Shown here piece by piece: positions 43,288-52,495 of a DNA stretch of 64,000 nucleotides. The stretch is from NCBI GenBank assembly GCA_964466195.1, contig CAYXMQ010000007.1, forward strand, positions 1 to 64,000. Direction: 5' to 3'. Every line of letters begins with the position of its first letter. Position 1 is the stretch's first letter. Made by a program: the position numbers and the translations under genes. Under the pieces are notes generated by a model that saw only the letters and a program-made list of their open reading frames with translations, was not told where the DNA came from and ran no database searches. The stretch comes from PFJX01 sp964466195 (GTDB lineage: Bacteria; Pseudomonadota; Gammaproteobacteria; Burkholderiales; Thiobacillaceae).

Positions 43288-44013
43288 TTAAAGGACGACC
43301 CGGGTGCCTTCCGGCTCGCCCAGCACGACACGCCGCAAAGCGCCCGGCTTGAAGATGCTGAATACACAGAGCGGCAATTTCTGTTCGCGGCAAAGCGCAA
43401 ACGCAGCGGTATCGAGGACGCCCAGATTCTTCGCGATGGCCTCGTCGAAACTGAGTTGCTCGTAGCGCGTGGCGGTCGGGTCTTTCTTCGGGTCGGCGCT
43501 ATACACGCCATCCACTTTAGTGGCCTTGAGCATCAGATCGGCGCGGATTTCCGCACCGCGCAGCGCCGAGGCGGTATCGGTCGTGAAGAAGGGGTTGCCG
43601 GTGCCGCCGCCAAAAATGACGACGCGACCGGCTTCCAGATGACGTACTGCACTGTCACGTTCGAAGGCTTCGCCCACGTGGGCAATGCTGACGGCAGTTT
43701 GTACGCGCGCTTCCACGCCCGCCGCCATCAAGCCGTCCTTCAACGCCAGCGCATTCATGACTGTGGCCAGCATGCCCATGCTGTCAGCGGTGGCGCGGTC
43801 CATGCCGGAAAGGGCGCCGGTAGCGCCTCGAAACAGGTTGCCGCCGCCGACGACGATGCCGACTTGAACGCCAAGATCAGCCACTTCCTTGATCTGGGCG
43901 ACCATGCCGGCCATCGTGTCGGCGTGATAGCCGAAGCTGTCCGGCCCCATCAGGGCTTCGCCGGACAGCTTGAGCAGAATGCGGCCGACTGTTGGACGAC
44001 TGTCAGGCGGCAT
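43288..44013 (-). CDS. pyrH: Uridylate kinase
   Basis: Phosphorylates UMP to UDP, an amino-acid-kinase fold protein distinct from eukaryotic UMP kinases. 241 residues. ILLKLSGEALMG at residues 12-23 (phosphate-binding Lys), VVGGGNLFRGATG, DRATADSMGMLATVMNALAL, and FGGGTGNPFFTTDTASALRG. It lies between tsf (4 bp) and frr, the standard order. Confidence 0.97.
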   Translation of the reverse strand: MPPDSRPTVGRILLKLSGEALMGPDSFGYHADTMAGMVAQIKEVADLGVQVGIVVGGGNLFRGATGALSGMDRATADSMGMLATVMNALALKDGLMAAGVEARVQTAVSIAHVGEAFERDSAVRHLEAGRVVIFGGGTGNPFFTTDTASALRGAEIRADLMLKATKVDGVYSADPKKDPTATRYEQLSFDEAIAKNLGVLDTAAFALCREQKLPLCVFSIFKPGALRRVVLGEPEGTRVVL

Positions 44014-44017
44014 GCGT

Positions 44018-44890
44018 TTAGACCTTGGAGGCGGCGGCGACTTCAGCGGCGAAATCGCTGACTTTCTTTTCGATGCCTTCGCCGACGATGATCATCGTGA
44101 AGCCATGGCATTGCGAGCCCTTGGACTTCAGCACTTGCTCGACGGTCTGCTTGTCGTCCTTGACGAAGGGTTGCGACAGCAACGTCACTTCCTTGAGGAA
44201 TTTCTGCACGGTGCCTTCGGCGATTTTCTCCAGCATGGCTTCCGGCTTGCCGGCTTCCTTGGCCTTCTCGATGGCGACGCGGCGCTCGGTGTCGATCAGA
44301 TCCTGAGACACGCCGGAGGCATCCAGCGACTTGGGCTTGGACGCGGCGATGTGCATGGCGATGTCGCGCGCGATGGCTTCGTCGCCGGATACGTCGACCA
44401 GTACCCCGATCTTGCTGCCGTGCACGTAGCTGGCGAACTTGCCTGTAGCGTTGAGGCGGACAAAGCGGCGGATCGACATGTTTTCGCCGATCTTGCCGAT
44501 CAGTTCGGTCCGCGTTTCTTCCACAGTCTTGCCGCCGTAGGGCAGAGCGGAGAGGGCGGCGACGTCGGCCGGGTTCTGGTCGATGACCATCTGGGCCAGC
44601 GCCTTGGACAGCGCGAGGAAATCGTCGTTCTTGGCAACGAAATCGGTCTCGCAGTTGACTTCCACCATCGCAGCGGTCTTGCCGTCGGCGCTGATGTTGA
44701 TCGCGACCACGCCCTCGGCGGCGACGCGGCTGGCGCTCTTGGCGGCCTTGTTGCCGAAGCGTACGCGCAAGATTTCTTCGGCCTTCTGCATGTCGCCGGC
44801 TGCTTCGGTCAGCGCTTTCTTGCAGTCCATCATCGGCGCATCGGTGCGCTCGCGCAGTTCTTTAACCATGGATGCGGTGATTTCCGCCAT
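44018..44890 (-). CDS. tsf: Translation elongation factor Ts
   Basis: The guanine nucleotide exchange factor for EF-Tu. 290 residues. N-terminal ITASMVKELRERTDAPMMDCKKAL; the TDFVAKNDDF segment (about 79-88) that contacts EF-Tu. AGGAG precedes the ATG. It is separated from rpsB by an intrinsic hairpin terminator, so part of its expression depends on read-through or an internal start. Confidence 0.97.
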   Translation of the reverse strand: MAEITASMVKELRERTDAPMMDCKKALTEAAGDMQKAEEILRVRFGNKAAKSASRVAAEGVVAINISADGKTAAMVEVNCETDFVAKNDDFLALSKALAQMVIDQNPADVAALSALPYGGKTVEETRTELIGKIGENMSIRRFVRLNATGKFASYVHGSKIGVLVDVSGDEAIARDIAMHIAASKPKSLDASGVSQDLIDTERRVAIEKAKEAGKPEAMLEKIAEGTVQKFLKEVTLLSQPFVKDDKQTVEQVLKSKGSQCHGFTMIIVGEGIEKKVSDFAAEVAAASKV

Positions 44891-44917
44891 TTCTTTCTCC
44901 TGAACAATGCTTTATTG

Positions 44918-44941
44918 AAAAAACGCCCCGAGAGCGGGGCG
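44918..44941 (-). terminator. Intrinsic terminator/attenuator between rpsB and tsf
   Basis: On the minus strand CGCCCCG-CTCT-CGGGGCG followed by TTTTTT. It lies 39 bp after the rpsB stop and 27 bp before tsf. It probably sets the ratio of S2 to EF-Ts by partial termination. Confidence 0.8.
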
Positions 44942-44980
44942 TCGAGTAGCTAGGCGATCGGGCGCCGCCCGACCACGACA

Positions 44981-45730
44981 TCAGCCGGCGCTGGCTGCGC
45001 TGGCTTCGTCGACTTCTACGTACTCATCCTGGGCTGCCGCGACCATCTCTTCGATGACCATGGTTTTGCCTTCGAGGATGGCATCGGCGAGGCCGCGAGC
45101 ATACAGGCGGATCGCGCGGTTGGAGTCGTCGTTGCCGGGGATGACGTAATCGACGCCGAGCGGGGAGTTGTTCGAATCGACGATGCCGATCACCGGGATG
45201 CCCAGTTTGTTGGCTTCGGTAATGGCGATCTTCTGATAGCCGACGTCGACGACGAACAGCGCGTCAGGCAGACGCTCCATTTCCTTGATGCCGCCCAGGC
45301 TTTGCATCAGCTTGTCGTACTCGCGCTGTACGCGCAGGATTTCCTTCTTGGAAATCGCGCCCGGCTCTGCCAGTTGCGCTTCGATGTCCTTCATCCGCTT
45401 GACCGATTGCTTGACCGTCTTGAAGTTGGTCAGCATGCCGCCCAGCCAGCGATGGGAAATCCAGGGCATGCCGCAACGGGCGGCTTCTTCGGCCATGATT
45501 TCGCGCGCCTGGCGCTTGGTGCCGACGAACAGCACGGAACCCTTGTTGGACGACAGACGGCGCGCAAACGTCGCGGCGTCGTTGAACAACGGCAGGGTCT
45601 TTTCCAGGTTGATGATGTGGATTTTGTTGCGGTGACCGAAGATGTACGGGGCCATCTTCGGGTTCCAGTAACGGGTTTGGTGGCCGAAGTGAACACCGGC
45701 CTCGAGCATTTGACGCATGGTTACGGACAT
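44981..45730 (-). CDS. rpsB: 30S ribosomal protein S2
   Basis: 249 residues. MSVTMRQMLEAGVHFGHQTR at the N-terminus and NPKMAPYIFGHRNKIHIINL are the S2 signatures; DALFVVDVGYQKIAITEANK is near 155-175. I chose the ATG at 45730, which has AAGGAG at 6-7 bp; upstream in-frame codons lie in the leader. The acidic C-terminal tail DEYVEVDEASAASAG is usual in betaproteobacteria. Confidence 0.97.
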   Translation of the reverse strand: MSVTMRQMLEAGVHFGHQTRYWNPKMAPYIFGHRNKIHIINLEKTLPLFNDAATFARRLSSNKGSVLFVGTKRQAREIMAEEAARCGMPWISHRWLGGMLTNFKTVKQSVKRMKDIEAQLAEPGAISKKEILRVQREYDKLMQSLGGIKEMERLPDALFVVDVGYQKIAITEANKLGIPVIGIVDSNNSPLGVDYVIPGNDDSNRAIRLYARGLADAILEGKTMVIEEMVAAAQDEYVEVDEASAASAG

Positions 45731-45851
45731 GAAAACTCCTTGGTTAAGGTTAAGCCGCCATCCGCCGAGAACCCCGCAAGTCCGTGCGGGGCACCTTAAC
45801 TGGTGCGGATGTGTGGATTTCGCCGGCCTGACACATGTCGGGCGCAAAGCG
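45731..45851 (-). promoter_or_regulatory. Structured rpsB 5' leader
   Basis: About 120 nt from the predicted start to the rpsB ATG. Two hairpins are adjacent: GCACC-N6-GGTGC (45791-45806) and CCCCGCA-N6-TGCGGGG (45772-45791). S2 is known to repress its own operon in E. coli by binding the leader, so this may be the equivalent element; that is inference from position and structure. Confidence 0.45.
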
Positions 45852-45857
45852 GCGCGC

Positions 45858-45887
45858 ATTCTAGCAGCCGGCGCGTGGGCCGGGCAA
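45858..45887 (-). promoter_or_regulatory. Sigma-70 promoter for rpsB-tsf
   Basis: On the minus strand TTGCCC, an 18-bp spacer and TAGAAT, with TGC just before the -10 (extended -10 character). Transcription would start near 45851. It is just downstream of the rarA stop. Confidence 0.65.
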
Positions 45888-45920
45888 GCCGGGCGCGCGT
45901 TGGAAAGACCAGGCGCAAGA

Positions 45921-47297
45921 TTATTTTGCGCGCTTGTTCACGGCTGAATCGAGTGATTTCAGGTAGCTCAGGCGTTCGCCGATTTTCCCTTCCAGTCCGC
46001 GCGGCGTGGGTTGGTAGAAGCGGGGCGGCTGCGCCAGATCATCGGGAAAGTAGTGCTCGCCTGCTGCATAGGCTTCCGGCTCATCATGCGCATAGCGGTA
46101 GGCGTGGCCGTAGCCGAGTTCTTTCATCAGTTTGGTCGGTGCGTTGCGCAGATGCACCGGTACCGGGCGCGAGCCGTCTTGCGCGATGAATGCCTGCGCG
46201 GCTTTATACGCGCTGTAGACGGCGTTGCTTTTTGGCGCGACGGCCAGATAAAGCACGGCCTGCGCCAGTGCCAGTTCGCCTTCCGGGCTGCCCAGGCGCT
46301 CGTAGGTGGCGACGGCATCCAACGCCGTCGTCAACGCGCGCGGATCGGCCAGGCCGATGTCTTCCACCGCCATGCGGATGATGCGGCGGCCGAGATAGAG
46401 CGGGTCGGCGCCGCCGTCGAGCATGCGGCTGAGCCAGTACAGGGCGGCATCCGGACTGGAGCCGCGGACGGATTTGTGCAGCGCGGATATCTGGTCGTAG
46501 AACGCGTCGCCGCCCTTGTCGAAACGGCGGCGCGACGGCGCCAGCGCTTCGCCGATGAAGGCGGCGTCGATATCGGCCAGTTCGGCGGCGGCCGCCGCCG
46601 AGAGCAGCTGCTCGAGCAGGTTGAGCAAACGCCGGCCGTCGCCGTCGGCATAGCCGAGCAGGATCAGGCGGGCATCGTCGGTGAACGTGATGCGATTGGA
46701 GGCGGCCAGCAGCGCGCGTTGCAGCAGTGCGGCGAGATCGTTTTCGTCGAGCGGCTTGAGCACATAGACCTGAGCCCGTGAGAGCAGGGCGCCGACTACT
46801 TCGAAGGAAGGGTTTTCAGTGGTTGCCCCGATGAAGGTGAGCAGGCCGGATTCGACATGCGGCAGGAACGCGTCTTGCTGCGCTTTGTTAAAACGGTGCA
46901 CTTCATCGACGAACAAGATGGTCTGGCGACCGGCGGCGCGGTTGACGCGAGCCCGTTCCACCGCTTCGCGAATATCCTTGACGCCGGCCAGCACGGCGGA
47001 AATCTGAATGAAATCGGCGTCGAAGTGGCGAGCCATCAGGCGGGCCAGCGTGGTTTTGCCGACGCCGGGCGGACCCCACAATATCATCGAGTGCGGCTTG
47101 CCGGATTCGAAGGCGAGCCGCAATGGTCGGCCGGGGCCGAGCAGATGGGTTTGCCCGATAACCTGATCCAGGTTGCTTGGCCGCAACCGTTCGGCCAGCG
47201 GAACGGCTGCCTCGCTGCGGCTCGACTGTGGCGCCTGTGCAGAGGGGGCGAACAGGTCAGCGGTGGCGGCGAGCGCGCCGGGGTCAGAAGTCGTCAA
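45921..47297 (-). CDS. rarA: Replication-associated recombination protein RarA (MgsA)
   Basis: A clamp-loader-like AAA+ ATPase acting at stalled forks. 458 residues. PLAERLRPSNLDQVIGQTHLLGPG is the family start; Walker A GPPGVGKT (75-82), Walker B ILFVDEVHRFNKAQQDAFLP; C-terminal tetramerisation domain with MLDGGADPLYLGRRIIRMAVEDIG. It is 2 bp after lolA, giving the common ftsK-lolA-rarA run. Confidence 0.96.
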   Translation of the reverse strand: MTTSDPGALAATADLFAPSAQAPQSSRSEAAVPLAERLRPSNLDQVIGQTHLLGPGRPLRLAFESGKPHSMILWGPPGVGKTTLARLMARHFDADFIQISAVLAGVKDIREAVERARVNRAAGRQTILFVDEVHRFNKAQQDAFLPHVESGLLTFIGATTENPSFEVVGALLSRAQVYVLKPLDENDLAALLQRALLAASNRITFTDDARLILLGYADGDGRRLLNLLEQLLSAAAAAELADIDAAFIGEALAPSRRRFDKGGDAFYDQISALHKSVRGSSPDAALYWLSRMLDGGADPLYLGRRIIRMAVEDIGLADPRALTTALDAVATYERLGSPEGELALAQAVLYLAVAPKSNAVYSAYKAAQAFIAQDGSRPVPVHLRNAPTKLMKELGYGHAYRYAHDEPEAYAAGEHYFPDDLAQPPRFYQPTPRGLEGKIGERLSYLKSLDSAVNKRAK

Positions 47298-47299
47298 TA

Positions 47300-47917
47300 T
47301 CAGCGGTCGCCAATGACGTCAGCGCCCTTGGGCGGCGAGAAACGGAACAGGCTGGTTCCCATGGTGGGATTGCGCTGCAAATTGGAGAAGCGCAGCAGCG
47401 TGGTCTGGCCGAAATTGTCCTTCAGTTCCATCATCTGCAAGTCGTCGCCCTTGAAACCCATGCGGATCTTCTCGAAGCTACCTTCCTTGCTCTTCGGTGT
47501 GGCTTCCAGCCATTCAATGCCGTCCTTGCTGCCCGCATCCTTCAAGGTGAACAGTTTTTCGATGTTGTTGTCGCCCGCCAACAAGGCGGCGGGGCTGTCG
47601 CCGAGTGCCTGGTCCAGTTTGCGTACCGTGACCTGGTCGAGGTCTTCATCGTGTATCCAGATTTTCTGGCCATCGCCAACGATGAGTTGGGCGTAGGGTT
47701 TTTGATAGACCCAACGAAACTTGCCCGGGCGCGAGAAAAACAGGTTGCCGCTGGATTCGGAGGTCTTGCGGCCAGCGCGGTCGACCACGCTCTGGGTGAA
47801 ATTCGCTTTGAGGCCTTTGGTGCTGTCGACAAATGCCTCCAGGCGCGCTTTGGCATCGGCGAAAGCGGGGTTGGTCAGGGCGAGAAGCAGCAGAGAAATC
47901 AGTGTGTTACGTATCAT
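47300..47917 (-). CDS. lolA: Outer-membrane lipoprotein carrier LolA
   Basis: A periplasmic carrier that shuttles lipoproteins from LolCDE to LolB. 205 residues with a signal peptide (IRNTLISLLLLALTNPAFAD, cleavage near AFA, residue 20). Core: LKANFTQSVVDRAGRKTSESSGN and RPGKFRWVYQKPYAQLIVGDGQKIWIHDEDLDQV. The ATG overlaps the ftsK stop (ATGA), typical of ftsK-lolA. Confidence 0.95.
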   Translation of the reverse strand: MIRNTLISLLLLALTNPAFADAKARLEAFVDSTKGLKANFTQSVVDRAGRKTSESSGNLFFSRPGKFRWVYQKPYAQLIVGDGQKIWIHDEDLDQVTVRKLDQALGDSPAALLAGDNNIEKLFTLKDAGSKDGIEWLEATPKSKEGSFEKIRMGFKGDDLQMMELKDNFGQTTLLRFSNLQRNPTMGTSLFRFSPPKGADVIGDR

Positions 47918-50199
47918 GTCGGGGGGGCGATCACTTCACGGTTGCCATTGCTTTGCATGGAAGAAACGAGGCCGGCATTCTCCATGGCCTCGATGAGTCT
48001 GGCGGCACGGTTATAGCCGATGCGCAGTTGCCGCTGGACGGAAGAAATCGAAGCGCGCCGGCTCTTGAGCACATAAGCCACGGCATCGTCATACAACGGA
48101 TCGGCTTCCGCGCTCTTGTCCACGTTGTCGGCATCGATTTCCTCGTCCGGGCCTTCCAGAATGCTTTCGTCATATTGCGGCGGCCCAAGTTCCTTCAGCC
48201 AGGCCGTTACGCGATGAACTTCGTCGTCGGATACGAAAGCGCCGTGCAAGCGGGTGGGGACGCCGTGACCGGGCGGCAGGTATAGCATGTCGCCCTGGCC
48301 GAGCAGCGATTCGGCGCCTTGCTGGTCGAGGACGGTGCGGGAGTCGATACGGCTGGTGACCTGGAAGGACACGCGGGTTGGAATATTGGCCTTGATCAGG
48401 CCGGTAATGACGTCAACCGATGGGCGTTGCGTCGCCAGCACCAGATGAATGCCGGATGCGCGCGCCTTTTGCGCGAGACGGGCGATGAGTTCTTCCACCT
48501 TCTTGCCGGCCACCATCATCAGATCGGCGAGTTCGTCGATCAGTACGACGATGAAGGGCAGGGTGGCCAGACGTTCCGGACTTTCCGGCGTGATTGAGAA
48601 CGGATTGCTCAACGGCTGGCCGGCTTTCTCCGCATCGCGCACTTTCTGGTTGTAGCCGGCGATATTGCGCACGCCCAGAGCGGACATCAGGCGATAGCGC
48701 TTGTCCATTTCGCCGACGCACCAGTTCAATGCCGAAGCCGCCAGCTTCATGTCGGTCACGACCGGTGCGAGCAAATGCGGAATGCCTTCGTAGGTCGAGA
48801 GCTCCAGCATTTTTGGATCGATCATGATCAGGCGCACATCCTGCGGCGTCGATTTGTAGATCAGCGACAGGATCATCGCGTTGATGGCGACCGACTTTCC
48901 GGAACCGGTTGCACCGGCGACCAGCACGTGCGGCATCTTGCCCAGATCGGCAACGATGGGGTGACCGCTGATGTCCTTGCCCATTGCCAAGGTCAGCGGC
49001 GAGGCATTGTCGTTGTACACCTTGGCGGAGAGGATTTCGGACAAACGGACGACCTGGCGTTGCGAATTGGGCAATTCCAGCCCCATGCAATTCTTGCCCG
49101 GGATGGTTTCCACGACGCGAATGCTGACCAGCGACAGCGCACGCGCCAGATCCTTGGCCAGATTGGTGATCTGGCTGCCTTTGACGCCGGATGCCGGCTC
49201 CACCTCATAGCGGGTAATCACTGGGCCGGGATAAGCGGCCAGCACCTTGACCTCGACGCCGAACTCACGCAGCTTTCGTTCGATCAAGCGCGAAGTCGCT
49301 TCCAGTCCGGCTTGATCTACCTGCGTGATGGATTGCGTCGCTTCGTCCAGCAAATGCAGGGGCGGGCGCTGAGCGTCGGGCGAATCGCGGAACAACACAT
49401 CCTGTCGTTCTACTTGTACGCGCTCCGATTTTTCAATCACCGCCAGAGCGGGTTCGATGTGGATCGGGGGTTCCTTGCGAAGGCGTTTGCGTTCCTTCTG
49501 AACAATTTCTTCACGCTCGGTGGTCGCCTCCAGGCCGGCTTTTCGATCGCGCTTCGCCTGCCATTTATCGAACAGTAACTTGAACAGCGTCTCCAGGCCG
49601 GTACCCACTTTTTCGGCCAGTTCAAGCCAGGACAAGCCGGTGAACAAACTGATGCCCGCACCCCAGGTCAGCAGCAGCAATACCGTGCCGCCATCAAAGC
49701 CGAAGCTGCCTTGCACCAGCCGCGAAAGGCTGTCTCCCAGAGCGCCGCCGGAAGTCAGCGGCAATTGCATCGGCAGACTGTGCAGTCGCATCGCCTCCAG
49801 TGCGCTGCTGGCCAGCAGCACCAGCAAAAAGCCGCCCAACGTGATGCCCAGCCCCGGGTGGTGTTCAGATTCGCTGTCGCCAATGCGGCGATAGCCCCAC
49901 CAGACAAAAAACAAAGACAGCGCAACCCACAGCCAAGCCGAAGCACCAAACAAGTACAGCAGAAGGTCCGACAGCCATGCGCCGAACGGACCGCCCGCAT
50001 TAAGCACCGACTGATCGCCGCCGATGCGTGACCAGCCGGGATCGGCCGAATGATAGGTCAGCAGAATCATGCCGAGATACAAAGCCAGACCCACCGCAGC
50101 CAACCACCAGACTTCACGAAGCAAAGTGGTTACGCGGGGAGCAAGAGGTCTGCGAACAGGTTTGGAGACGGCGCAGCGTCGAGAGGACTTACCAAGCAT
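47914..50199 (-). CDS. ftsK: DNA translocase FtsK
   Basis: Couples chromosome segregation to septation. 761 residues, shorter than E. coli FtsK because the linker is short. N-terminal four membrane segments (about 25-190), a charged linker, then the RecA-like motor with Walker A GATGSGKSVAI (about 430), Walker B VVLIDELADLMM. The C-terminal gamma winged helix SISSVQRQLRIGYNRAARLIEAME reads KOPS-type DNA. I chose the ATG at 50199; a GTG at 50208 is also in frame, and no clear ribosome site precedes either. Confidence 0.96.
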   Translation of the reverse strand: MLGKSSRRCAVSKPVRRPLAPRVTTLLREVWWLAAVGLALYLGMILLTYHSADPGWSRIGGDQSVLNAGGPFGAWLSDLLLYLFGASAWLWVALSLFFVWWGYRRIGDSESEHHPGLGITLGGFLLVLLASSALEAMRLHSLPMQLPLTSGGALGDSLSRLVQGSFGFDGGTVLLLLTWGAGISLFTGLSWLELAEKVGTGLETLFKLLFDKWQAKRDRKAGLEATTEREEIVQKERKRLRKEPPIHIEPALAVIEKSERVQVERQDVLFRDSPDAQRPPLHLLDEATQSITQVDQAGLEATSRLIERKLREFGVEVKVLAAYPGPVITRYEVEPASGVKGSQITNLAKDLARALSLVSIRVVETIPGKNCMGLELPNSQRQVVRLSEILSAKVYNDNASPLTLAMGKDISGHPIVADLGKMPHVLVAGATGSGKSVAINAMILSLIYKSTPQDVRLIMIDPKMLELSTYEGIPHLLAPVVTDMKLAASALNWCVGEMDKRYRLMSALGVRNIAGYNQKVRDAEKAGQPLSNPFSITPESPERLATLPFIVVLIDELADLMMVAGKKVEELIARLAQKARASGIHLVLATQRPSVDVITGLIKANIPTRVSFQVTSRIDSRTVLDQQGAESLLGQGDMLYLPPGHGVPTRLHGAFVSDDEVHRVTAWLKELGPPQYDESILEGPDEEIDADNVDKSAEADPLYDDAVAYVLKSRRASISSVQRQLRIGYNRAARLIEAMENAGLVSSMQSNGNREVIAPPT

Positions 50200-50393
50200 G
50201 CCGCGCACTATAAAGGATCACTTGTTTTCTCTCCATGTGACTGCACATAGGCAAGGTCGAGGATGGCATAAGGTTCTGAATGTGTATTATGTCAAATCAA
50301 GGCGAGATCGTTCATTGCGTTCTCGCTGGTAAAATCGGCCAGCCAAACATTTCTCTTGCCTCTTCGCGTTCTAAACCCTCTTTAGGAGATTTC
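50200..50393. other. Intergenic region between divergent ftsK and trxB
   Basis: 194 bp with no gene. A perfect dyad ATGTG-ACTG-CACAT (50235-50248) lies nearer ftsK. TATAGT on the minus strand (50207-50212) sits so close to the ftsK start that a transcript from it would be nearly leaderless. TAAAAT (50330-50335) precedes trxB without a good -35. No confident promoter call. Confidence 0.3.
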
Positions 50394-51347
50394 ATGTCTA
50401 CGAAACATTCCCCGCTGCTCATACTCGGATCCGGTCCGGCGGGATATACCGCGGCAGTCTATGCGGCACGCGCCAATCTGAAGCCGGCATTGATCACCGG
50501 ACTGCAGCAAGGCGGCCAATTGATGACGACAACGGAAGTTGATAATTGGCCGGCTGATGTTAATGGGGTCATGGGTCCGGATTTAATGCAGCGTTTTCAG
50601 GCGCATGCCGAACGCTTCAACACTGAAATTATTTTCGACACGATCAGCGCGGTTGATTTGTCGCAGCGCCCGTTTGCACTGACCGGCGATGCCGGCGTCT
50701 ATACCTGCAATGCGTTGATCATCGCGACGGGCGCCTCCGCAATGTATTTGGGATTGCCGTCGGAACAGGCCTTCATGGGTAAAGGCGTTTCCGGTTGCGC
50801 AACGTGTGATGGATTCTTCTACAAAAATCAGGATGTAGCCGTGATTGGCGGTGGTAATACGGCCGTCGAAGAAGCGCTCTATCTAGCTAATATCGCCAAA
50901 CATGTCACGCTGGTTCATCGTCGCGACACCTTCAAAGCCGAAAAAATCATGGTCGACAAACTCATGGAAAAGGTCAAGGAAGGCAAGATCAGTCTTGAGT
51001 TGAACAGCACTTTGGACGAGGTTTTGGGTGATAAATCCGGCGTCACCGGTGTCCGCTTGAAAAATGTACAGTCGAGCGAGAGCAAAGAGATTCAGCTCAT
51101 GGGGGTGTTTATCGCGATCGGCCATAAGCCCAATACCGATATGTTCAAGGGTCAATTGGAAATGAATGATCACGGTTATCTGATGACTCAGGGCGGGCAG
51201 ACCGGCAATGCCACACAAACCAGTGTGGCCGGCGTATTTGCCGCAGGTGACGTACAGGATCACATCTATCGTCAAGCCATCACCAGCGCGGGAACAGGCT
51301 GTATGGCAGCGCTGGATGCCGAGCGTTATCTTGATAACTTGAGTTAA
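50394..51347 (+). CDS. trxB: Thioredoxin reductase
   Basis: NADPH-dependent flavoenzyme that reduces thioredoxin. 317 residues. FAD motif LLILGSGPAGYTAAVYAARA (residues 8-27), redox-active CATC in GVSGCATCDGFFYKN (about 134-148), NADPH motif VIGGGNTAVEEALYL, and C-terminal GVFAAGDVQDHIYRQAITSAGTG. I chose the ATG at 50394 because TAGGAGATTTC precedes it; upstream in-frame starts have no such site. Confidence 0.97.
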   Translation: MSTKHSPLLILGSGPAGYTAAVYAARANLKPALITGLQQGGQLMTTTEVDNWPADVNGVMGPDLMQRFQAHAERFNTEIIFDTISAVDLSQRPFALTGDAGVYTCNALIIATGASAMYLGLPSEQAFMGKGVSGCATCDGFFYKNQDVAVIGGGNTAVEEALYLANIAKHVTLVHRRDTFKAEKIMVDKLMEKVKEGKISLELNSTLDEVLGDKSGVTGVRLKNVQSSESKEIQLMGVFIAIGHKPNTDMFKGQLEMNDHGYLMTQGGQTGNATQTSVAGVFAAGDVQDHIYRQAITSAGTGCMAALDAERYLDNLS

Positions 51348-51364
51348 CTTTTACTCATAACACA

Positions 51365-51955
51365 ATGAAAGAAAGCGGGGATTCAGGCGAGCATGCTTTG
51401 CCCGGACTCCCCGCTCTCAGCTCGGCTGACCGGGAACTGTTCCGCGCTGAGCTCTCCGATGTCACTCCGATCACCCCGCATGGGCGTGTGATCCCCCTCT
51501 CCTCCCGCCCGCCTCCGATACCACGCAGCCTGATGCGCGATGAACGCGAGGTGATATTTGAATCCTTGCATGATCCGATTCGCTGGGACGAGGCGACTGA
51601 AAATGGCGATGAGCTGTCTTTTGTTCGCCCCGGCTTAAGCCGGCATATTCTTCGGCGTTTACGATGCGGCGAATGGGTATCGCAAGCTGAATTGGATTTG
51701 CACGGATTAATCAGGCTGGAGGCCAAGATTGAATTGGCGAATTTTCTGTTCGAATGCAAACGGCGCGGTATCCGCTGCATTCGCATCATTCACGGAAAAG
51801 GCCTGGGTTCGAAAAACCGCGAACCCGTTCTGAAGTTGCATGTACGGCATTGGTTGATGCAACGCGACGAGGTTTTGGCTTTTGTGCAGGCAAGGCCGGT
51901 TGACGGCGGCGGCGGCGCGGTTATGGTATTGCTCAAATCAAGCACTCAACGTTGA
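51365..51955 (+). CDS. Smr-domain protein
   Basis: A 196-residue protein with a C-terminal Smr domain (about residues 110-190): LDLHGLIRLEAKIELANFL and RIIHGKGLGSKNREPVLK carry the LDxHG and HGxG motifs. Smr domains of MutS2 and of stand-alone proteins can act as nucleases on DNA or stalled-ribosome mRNA; which applies here is unknown. The N-terminal half is acidic and Pro-rich without a domain I can name. It lies 18 bp after trxB. Confidence 0.9.
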   Translation: MKESGDSGEHALPGLPALSSADRELFRAELSDVTPITPHGRVIPLSSRPPPIPRSLMRDEREVIFESLHDPIRWDEATENGDELSFVRPGLSRHILRRLRCGEWVSQAELDLHGLIRLEAKIELANFLFECKRRGIRCIRIIHGKGLGSKNREPVLKLHVRHWLMQRDEVLAFVQARPVDGGGGAVMVLLKSSTQR

Positions 51956-52045
51956 AATCGCGCCTCAGTCAGGAGTGCTTTGGGGCAGGTCTCGGCTGGA
52001 TGGCTAGGTTTAATTACACGGTAATAAAATATTTCGAATAGAATA

Positions 52046-52075
52046 TTGCAATCCGGCTCGCTGGTTCATTATCAT
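52046..52075 (+). promoter_or_regulatory. Candidate promoter for the H-NS family gene
   Basis: TTGCAA (52046-52051), 18-bp spacer, TATCAT (52070-52075), about 46 bp before the ATG. The region upstream (52010-52050) is strongly AT-rich, with AATATTTCGAATAG runs, a typical H-NS-binding and curved-DNA composition. Autorepression is plausible. Confidence 0.5.
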
Positions 52076-52121
52076 TCTGCCGCTCAATCATTCCGGGCTT
52101 AAATATTCTTGGAGAAAAAAT

Positions 52122-52427
52122 ATGTCTTCCTATCAGGAAATCCTTTCCCAAATTGAAGATCTCAAACGTAAAGCTGAAGGCGTACGTCAGCAAGAAATGG
52201 CTGGCGCAATTGCTGAAATCAAGCGGTTGATGGCTCAATTCGGCATCACCAGTGATGATTTGGGCTTGGCCGCCCGCTCAGGAAAAACCAAGAGCCGAGG
52301 TCTGGTCGCTGCAAAATATCGTGATCCCGTCAGTGGCAAGACCTGGACTGGCCGTGGCCGGCGACCGGGTTGGGTGCTTGATCTGGAAGGCCAAGGCAAG
52401 AGCCTTGATGATTGCCGGATTGCCTGA
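52122..52427 (+). CDS. H-NS family nucleoid-associated protein
   Basis: 101 residues, the short betaproteobacterial/HvrA-like form. N-terminal oligomerisation coiled coil (EILSQIEDLKRKAEGVRQQE), linker, and C-terminal AT-hook-like domain KYRDPVSGKTWTGRGRRPGW, the signature H-NS DNA-binding core. CTTGGAGAA precedes the ATG. Likely silences AT-rich genes. Its 3' end faces sucA across a shared terminator. Confidence 0.94.
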   Translation: MSSYQEILSQIEDLKRKAEGVRQQEMAGAIAEIKRLMAQFGITSDDLGLAARSGKTKSRGLVAAKYRDPVSGKTWTGRGRRPGWVLDLEGQGKSLDDCRIA

Positions 52428-52444
52428 GTGCGATCGTTTTCTCG

Positions 52445-52480
52445 GCAATAAAAACCCCGCCATAGCGGGGTTTTTATTGC
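52445..52480. terminator. Bidirectional terminator between the H-NS gene and sucA
   Basis: Perfect 16-bp arms GCAATAAAAACCCCGC and GCGGGGTTTTTATTGC around the loop CATA, with A- and T-tracts built into the stem. It serves the H-NS gene on plus and the sdh-gltA-sucA operon on minus. Confidence 0.92.
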
Positions 52481-52495
52481 GTCCAGCCATTTGGG

